Of a DNA stretch of 64,000 nt, positions 60,201-64,000 are shown piece by piece; the first letter of the stretch is position 1, and every line of letters starts with the position of its first letter. Origin of the DNA: Chalciporus piperatus (lineage: Eukaryota; Basidiomycota; Agaricomycetes; Boletales; Boletaceae); the NCBI GenBank assembly GCA_038093975.1, contig JBBPTG010000090.1, positions 1 through 64,000 on the forward strand, given 5' to 3'. The notes beneath the pieces were generated by a model, which worked only from the letters and a program-made list of their open reading frames with translations, did no database searches and had not been told where the DNA came from. The position numbers and the translations under genes were made by a program.

Positions 60201-60565
60201 CGTCGATGGGCTAGCATTCTCTTTCTGTGCACGTTCTTGGTATGCAGCAGTCTCGAAGCAAACCTCGACAGCTGAAGACCCAGCATCATCGGAGTTTTGA
60301 AGGAGTTCACGAAATACTGGCACAATGAAGAATGTGAGCAACCGTGATGATCGAAATGGTAGAACGATGGGTCTCACATGTGAACTCCCCCGGGTAGCGA
60401 GCAAGCACTTTGTCTACCAGCGCCCGTTGATTGACTTCGACTCGCGTCTCCTCTCCACCTTTCGCCTGAGTGATTTTGAGAATGAACGAGATCAGGTATA
60501 CAGTAGTAGGAAGAAGGGCGCCATGAATGAAATAGACATACCAGCGCTTCGCGGTGTCGTGTCAT
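54229..60565 (-). CDS. fungal sacsin-like GHKL ATPase protein (DUF3684 family) with C-terminal HExxH
   Basis: A long gene with many short introns. Resolved exons at the 5' end are 60565-60542, 60465-60378 and 60316-60177; the last exon is 54412-54229. The start is MTRHREAL. The Hsp90-like ATP site is clear: FRELLQNSDDAG (Glu41, Asn45, Asp48) and IGAFGVGFYSLF. PWTTFEMPLREP and FDGHDVGHIKKS follow as in family members I know. The large exon 58632-57517 and its neighbours carry NKELLYVGGFLSRAVYEM and long helical stretches. Near the end SWFFALAHEIAHNLI contains HExxH, with HDAAH after it, as in zincin metalloproteases. No membrane segment is visible. I did not resolve every middle exon, but coding segments run in family order with no stop that splicing cannot explain. 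It is probably a chaperone-type protein; proteolysis is inference. Confidence 0.8.
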
Positions 60566-60902
60566 TTGTCGTGGTTCAGGTCCTTAGTTGCTGAACGTCT
60601 GAAAGAAACTGCACAGTTACCAGTATGCTTTCGGAATGCAAGGCGATGTTGACAGTTGAACTTGACGATTTCGTGGAGCCGCACGAGAGCATTCGATACA
60701 GCTCAACAGTTGCCGTTCCCTCGCCGGGTCCTCATTCGGATCCCAAGGCGTCTGTTAGCCGACTAGGAACATGGCGGATGTGGCAGAGAACTAACCTTTG
60801 TTTCAACCGTGACGAACTTGAACTCACTTTGATTGTCATCCCGATCATTCCGAATCCCCAGCTTCAACTTGAACTTGGCTTGGCCACGGCGAGTCGGACC
60901 CA
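60566..60902. promoter_or_regulatory. shared 5' region of the DUF3684 gene and the 369-aa gene
   Basis: Only 337 bases separate two divergent start codons, so the two genes may share control elements. No motif is claimed. Confidence 0.4.
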
Positions 60903-62316
60903 ATGGGCGGCGAGTCCCCACAGAATGAATACGCAAAAAAGCTGCAGCAGTCCTTTGGATACCCTCTGCGATTTCCGGAACCGAAGCCTGGCCTCCCAGC
61001 ATCCTACAAAGAACAGGGACTCCACATTGGGGATATTGGCTATGTCGACGATGTCGGCATGTTCGAAGTCCTTTTCAATATCTGTTTTCCCCCAGACCAC
61101 GAACTCCACTTCACACGCAAGGAGCTTACTGCCCTTGTCGGCCTCACCAAGTTCACACAAACTGAAGCTCCGCCCATCCCCAATGCATTCCCTCCGGGTC
61201 GTGTCATTTGCCATGGCATCCAGGGGTCCCACGGTGATACCTTGAAGGACACCCAAAGGTAGGTCGGTGATATCAAGACCTGGAGAGCACGATGCTGACA
61301 TGGTATATCTGGTATCGGTAAGCGCACCTAGCAAATTCATCTCATGCTCCCCGTCTGGCGCCATCCTTGTCCTCTCCTCGGGTGCCGTACGTCACAGCCT
61401 CAATAAGAGCAAGGAGGAAGAATTCCGCAAGTTAGCGGAGAAGCATGCACTTGACTGGTGTAAAGTCGCTAATTGCAATTCCCTTTACCTGATCACCGGC
61501 TTTTATAAAACGAGTTCTTGGTATCTTGCTTCGTTTCAGGATACAAAGCCTATCGGACAAGTCTTGGTAGAACGTGACGGCGAAGGGAGATACAGTTGGC
61601 ACTCAAGTTGCGATTACCGGCAGAGTCCCAGGGGAAACCGGAATGAGAACCAAACCGTGCTCGTATCGGGTTTCAAGATCGAAGTGAGGGGGTGGGATCA
61701 ACATACCGTGGTCGAGAAGTTGGTTCCACAATCGGGAAGCATCTGGTCCGAATTGACCTCGCTGGTGAACTTCCTTATCGGCGTCTTGATGTTCGTTTGG
61801 CAACGCATAGCTTCAAGATCTGCGTTCAAGATCTGGGATCATGGTGCACGGGTCGAACGTGTTCCAGCACTATCGCAGGTATGTACCCCACAGAAATGAA
61901 CGACCGGGACGGCGGTAGTTGAATGATCATCTAGCCCTTTCATCCCTCTGACACCATCAATCGTTTCATACTGGACAAGGTGTGTGTCGAAATATCATAC
62001 GCGATAGAACACTAAATTCAAGTGACAAGAATGCCAATGTTCAGGTGGCCGTCACTCATGACAGCCAGTGGTTAAACATGCTCGAAAAGGTTCGTTATGT
62101 CTACTGCACCGTTGTGGTATGCACTCTCACTGCCAGTGGGCCACCAGAATGAACTGCTTCACGAGGACATGGCGGAAGAGGGACGCTTCCTGGCCTTCTT
62201 GGAAGAAAAATATACATGTGACGCTAACTCCGACAGTAAGAATTTGATCGCTGCAATACTTCACTCCTTGATAAAGGATTCTTAGATGTGGTTTACCTGA
62301 GAAGAAAGACGTAGGT
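60903..62316 (+). CDS. hypothetical protein, 369 aa
   Basis: Six exons: 60903-61258, 61332-61878, 61935-61979, 62045-62089, 62148-62235 and 62288-62316, totalling exactly 370 codons. The N-terminal part reads GYPLRFPEPKPGLP then LHIGDIGYVDDVGMFEVLFN, an order I know from a large family of unnamed Agaricomycete proteins (G-Y-P-L-x-x-P-E-P .. I-G-D-V-G). A second module starts SPSGAILVLSSGA and includes LDWCKVANCNSLYLITGFYK and WYLASFQDTKPIG, which looks like a beta-rich fold. Near the end VAVTHDSQWLNML is also typical of that family. A segment at residues about 270-286 (LTSLVNFLIGVLMFVWQ) is hydrophobic but may be a buried helix. Function unknown. Confidence 0.72.
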
Positions 62317-62340
62317 TTCTTCTTTATATCTCGTCCACGT

Positions 62341-64000
62341 TTGGAATTTTACCTAAGTCGAATCGACAGCGATACCAACAATCAGAACTCCAACAATCTG
62401 CACAAGCCAACGTTCTCTCCCAGGACACTCACTCTCCCTACAGCCTCTGACGACAATCGGCAGATCGTCATAACAAGTACGTCCAGCTCCCGCCCTTGTA
62501 AAACTTGTAAAAAAGATATATAATGATTGCTTCAATCTCAGGCATGCGGGCTGAGAACGTCGTCGCTGGTCTCAGACGTATTCCTGTCTGTTTTTTTGCT
62601 CTTGTTCAGTTTGGTGGTACGAAGAGAAGAACTAAAACCAAGGCGGTCTTGCTTCACGACAATGTTATTGAATGGGACGAGGAGATTATGTTGTGAGTCA
62701 TTCCCCATTCCTTTTCATTGGTTGTCGCTCATGCCAATCAGACCCCCGGATTCATCGGTCAACGTTCGAGTCTCGATCAACGCTTCCTTTGAGTCTGAGC
62801 CAATGCTGGGAAACGGAGAAACGCTCTGCGTGTCAGAAACCAGTGTGGGTAGTTTGTCCCAAGCAGGCAGCACATACCGTGAGTGCGATTCCTCCTCGGC
62901 CGTCTATTAACTGTTACTTGACATTGGAACAGTTCATTTCTCTTCAGGGAATGGGGAAGATGTCGATTCCTGTGCCTCACTCCTTATTACCCTCGAAGAA
63001 CGACGATTCGACCGTCTAACCGATTGGAACCTTGGCGATACCAAGGTGAGAGCAGTGCTGACATTATGTGCCCGACGTTAATGATAACTGGTTAGCTGGA
63101 ATTCGAGGACTCATCATATGTCAAAGTCGCAACACTGACAGACGAAGCACACGAAACTCTTCTCAAATACCGTAGAGATCACAAAATGGAGGATCTCTTA
63201 AAATCGGTCGAACGCTTCGAACACGCGCTAAGTATATGTCCTCCCGAGCATCGCGCCGCCACACTGTTCAACCTCTCCACGACGAGGTTTCTACATTGTC
63301 GGATTCACGGAATATCCACAGACCTCGATACGGTCATTACTTCTTATCGCGACGCGCTCGCATTGCGTCCTGCTCCTTCCCCCGATCGACCTGTCACATT
63401 GCTACATCTCTCTCAGGCCCTCTTGTATCGCTACGAAAGACTGGGGGGTGAAGGTTCGGTCCTGGATGAGGTCGAGGAGCTCGCGACCGAGGTCAAGGAG
63501 ATATGCTGCGAGCGTAGTTACGATCGACGCGGTGCAGATCTCGTACTTCAAACCCTCAAGCGTCACAAGGTTCTAACGTCCGGGAACCTAGCTCAGCTTG
63601 ACGAGCTGGTCTCAGAATTATCTCGGTCTGCGAATCTGCCTTTAGATTTTGACAGACCCCACCGACTGATCAACTTGAGCATTGTACTGGGCAAACGCTC
63701 CGAGATAACCGGTGACCTTGACAATCTGGAACAATCGATTTCACTGCTCGAGGAAACTCTACGACTCTTTTCAGATGGTCATGTCGACAAACCCTGGATA
63801 CTCGCCACCCTTGGCGAGGCACTCCGATCCCGCTTCATCAAGCGTGGCGATCTTGTCGACCTGGACAAGTCGATATCCATGACCGAAGAAGCTGTACAAC
63901 TTACCCCAGATGGTCATTTCGACAAACCTTGGATGCTCACCTGTCTTGGTGATGCATTCCGCACACGATTCGTACACAGCGCTGCGGAGTCCGGTACCGA
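62341..64000 (+). CDS. C2-like plus TPR protein, cut by the right edge
   Basis: Exons seen: up to 62476, 62542-62692, 62742-62878, 62948-63045 and 63096 to the window end, all in phase. The first exon has no clear ATG; its start lies at or before 62341 or in an exon I could not place. A C2-like beta sandwich comes first: IVITSMRAENVVAGLRRIPV, ALVQFGGTKRRTKTKAV, VIEWDEEIML, VNVRVSINASFESEPMLGNG. Then come helical TPR-type units: DLLKSVERFEHALSICPPEH, ALLYRYERLGGEGSVLDEV, DNLEQSISLLEETLRL and DLDKSISMTEEAVQLTPDGH, the last two in tandem with DKPW.L..LG.A.R.RF. In basidiomycetes such repeats often lead to a CHAT protease domain, which would lie outside the window. Coding is open for the last 905 bases. 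Confidence 0.78.

Noticed and set aside
1..64000. CRISPR arrays, rRNA, long terminal repeats
   Set aside because: No regularly spaced repeats, no conserved rRNA blocks, and no paired long repeats were seen on reading both strands.

Overview
The window reads as nuclear DNA of a mushroom-forming fungus (Agaricomycetes, Basidiomycota). Genes are cut by many introns of about 50-60 nt with GT..AG ends. Gene families typical of that class are present: FunK1-type kinase, WD40-TPR-HET protein, DUF3684 GHKL protein, Zn2Cys6 and GATA factors. No rRNA, tRNA, CRISPR array or bacterial-style operon was seen. I joined exons by hand, checking intron phase and family-like residue order across each junction. 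For most genes the summed exon length closes exactly on the stop codon.

Layout. 1-3 kb: the N-terminal part of a transposon-type protein running off the left edge, a small unknown gene and a PD-(D/E)XK nuclease-like gene. 3.9-8.7 kb: two FunK1 kinase copies head to head, the left intact and the right decayed at its 5' end. 9.3-19.3 kb: housekeeping and regulatory genes, namely prephenate dehydrogenase (TYR1), a long Ser/Pro-rich protein, a 459-aa protein with one membrane segment, and a Zn2Cys6 factor. 19.3-35.6 kb: gene-poor and partly decayed, with a broken alpha/beta hydrolase, an intact peroxisomal-type 3-ketoacyl-CoA thiolase, and three tandem FAD monooxygenase copies of which only the first is intact. 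35.6-37.3 kb: a GATA factor. 37.3-41.6 kb: nothing I can name.

41.6-64 kb is a dense block of large proteins. It holds a 21-exon coiled-coil / four-membrane-span / WD40 protein, a disordered 300-aa protein with a decayed paralogue, a 1,324-aa protein with a possible N-terminal anchor followed by WD40, TPR and HET domains, and a roughly 6.3-kb DUF3684 gene with an Hsp90-like (GHKL) ATPase start and a clear HExxH motif near its end. Beyond a shared 5' region lie a 369-aa unknown protein and a C2-like plus TPR protein running off the right edge. HET, WD40 and TPR modules are the parts from which fungal self/non-self recognition proteins are built, so I read this block as a possible recognition or stress-response island; that is inference.

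Two observations stand out. First, the DUF3684 protein joins a GHKL ATPase to a zincin-like HExxH motif in one chain. Second, a 5-nt micro-exon in the FAD monooxygenase keeps its exact place and phase in all three tandem copies, including the two pseudogenes.
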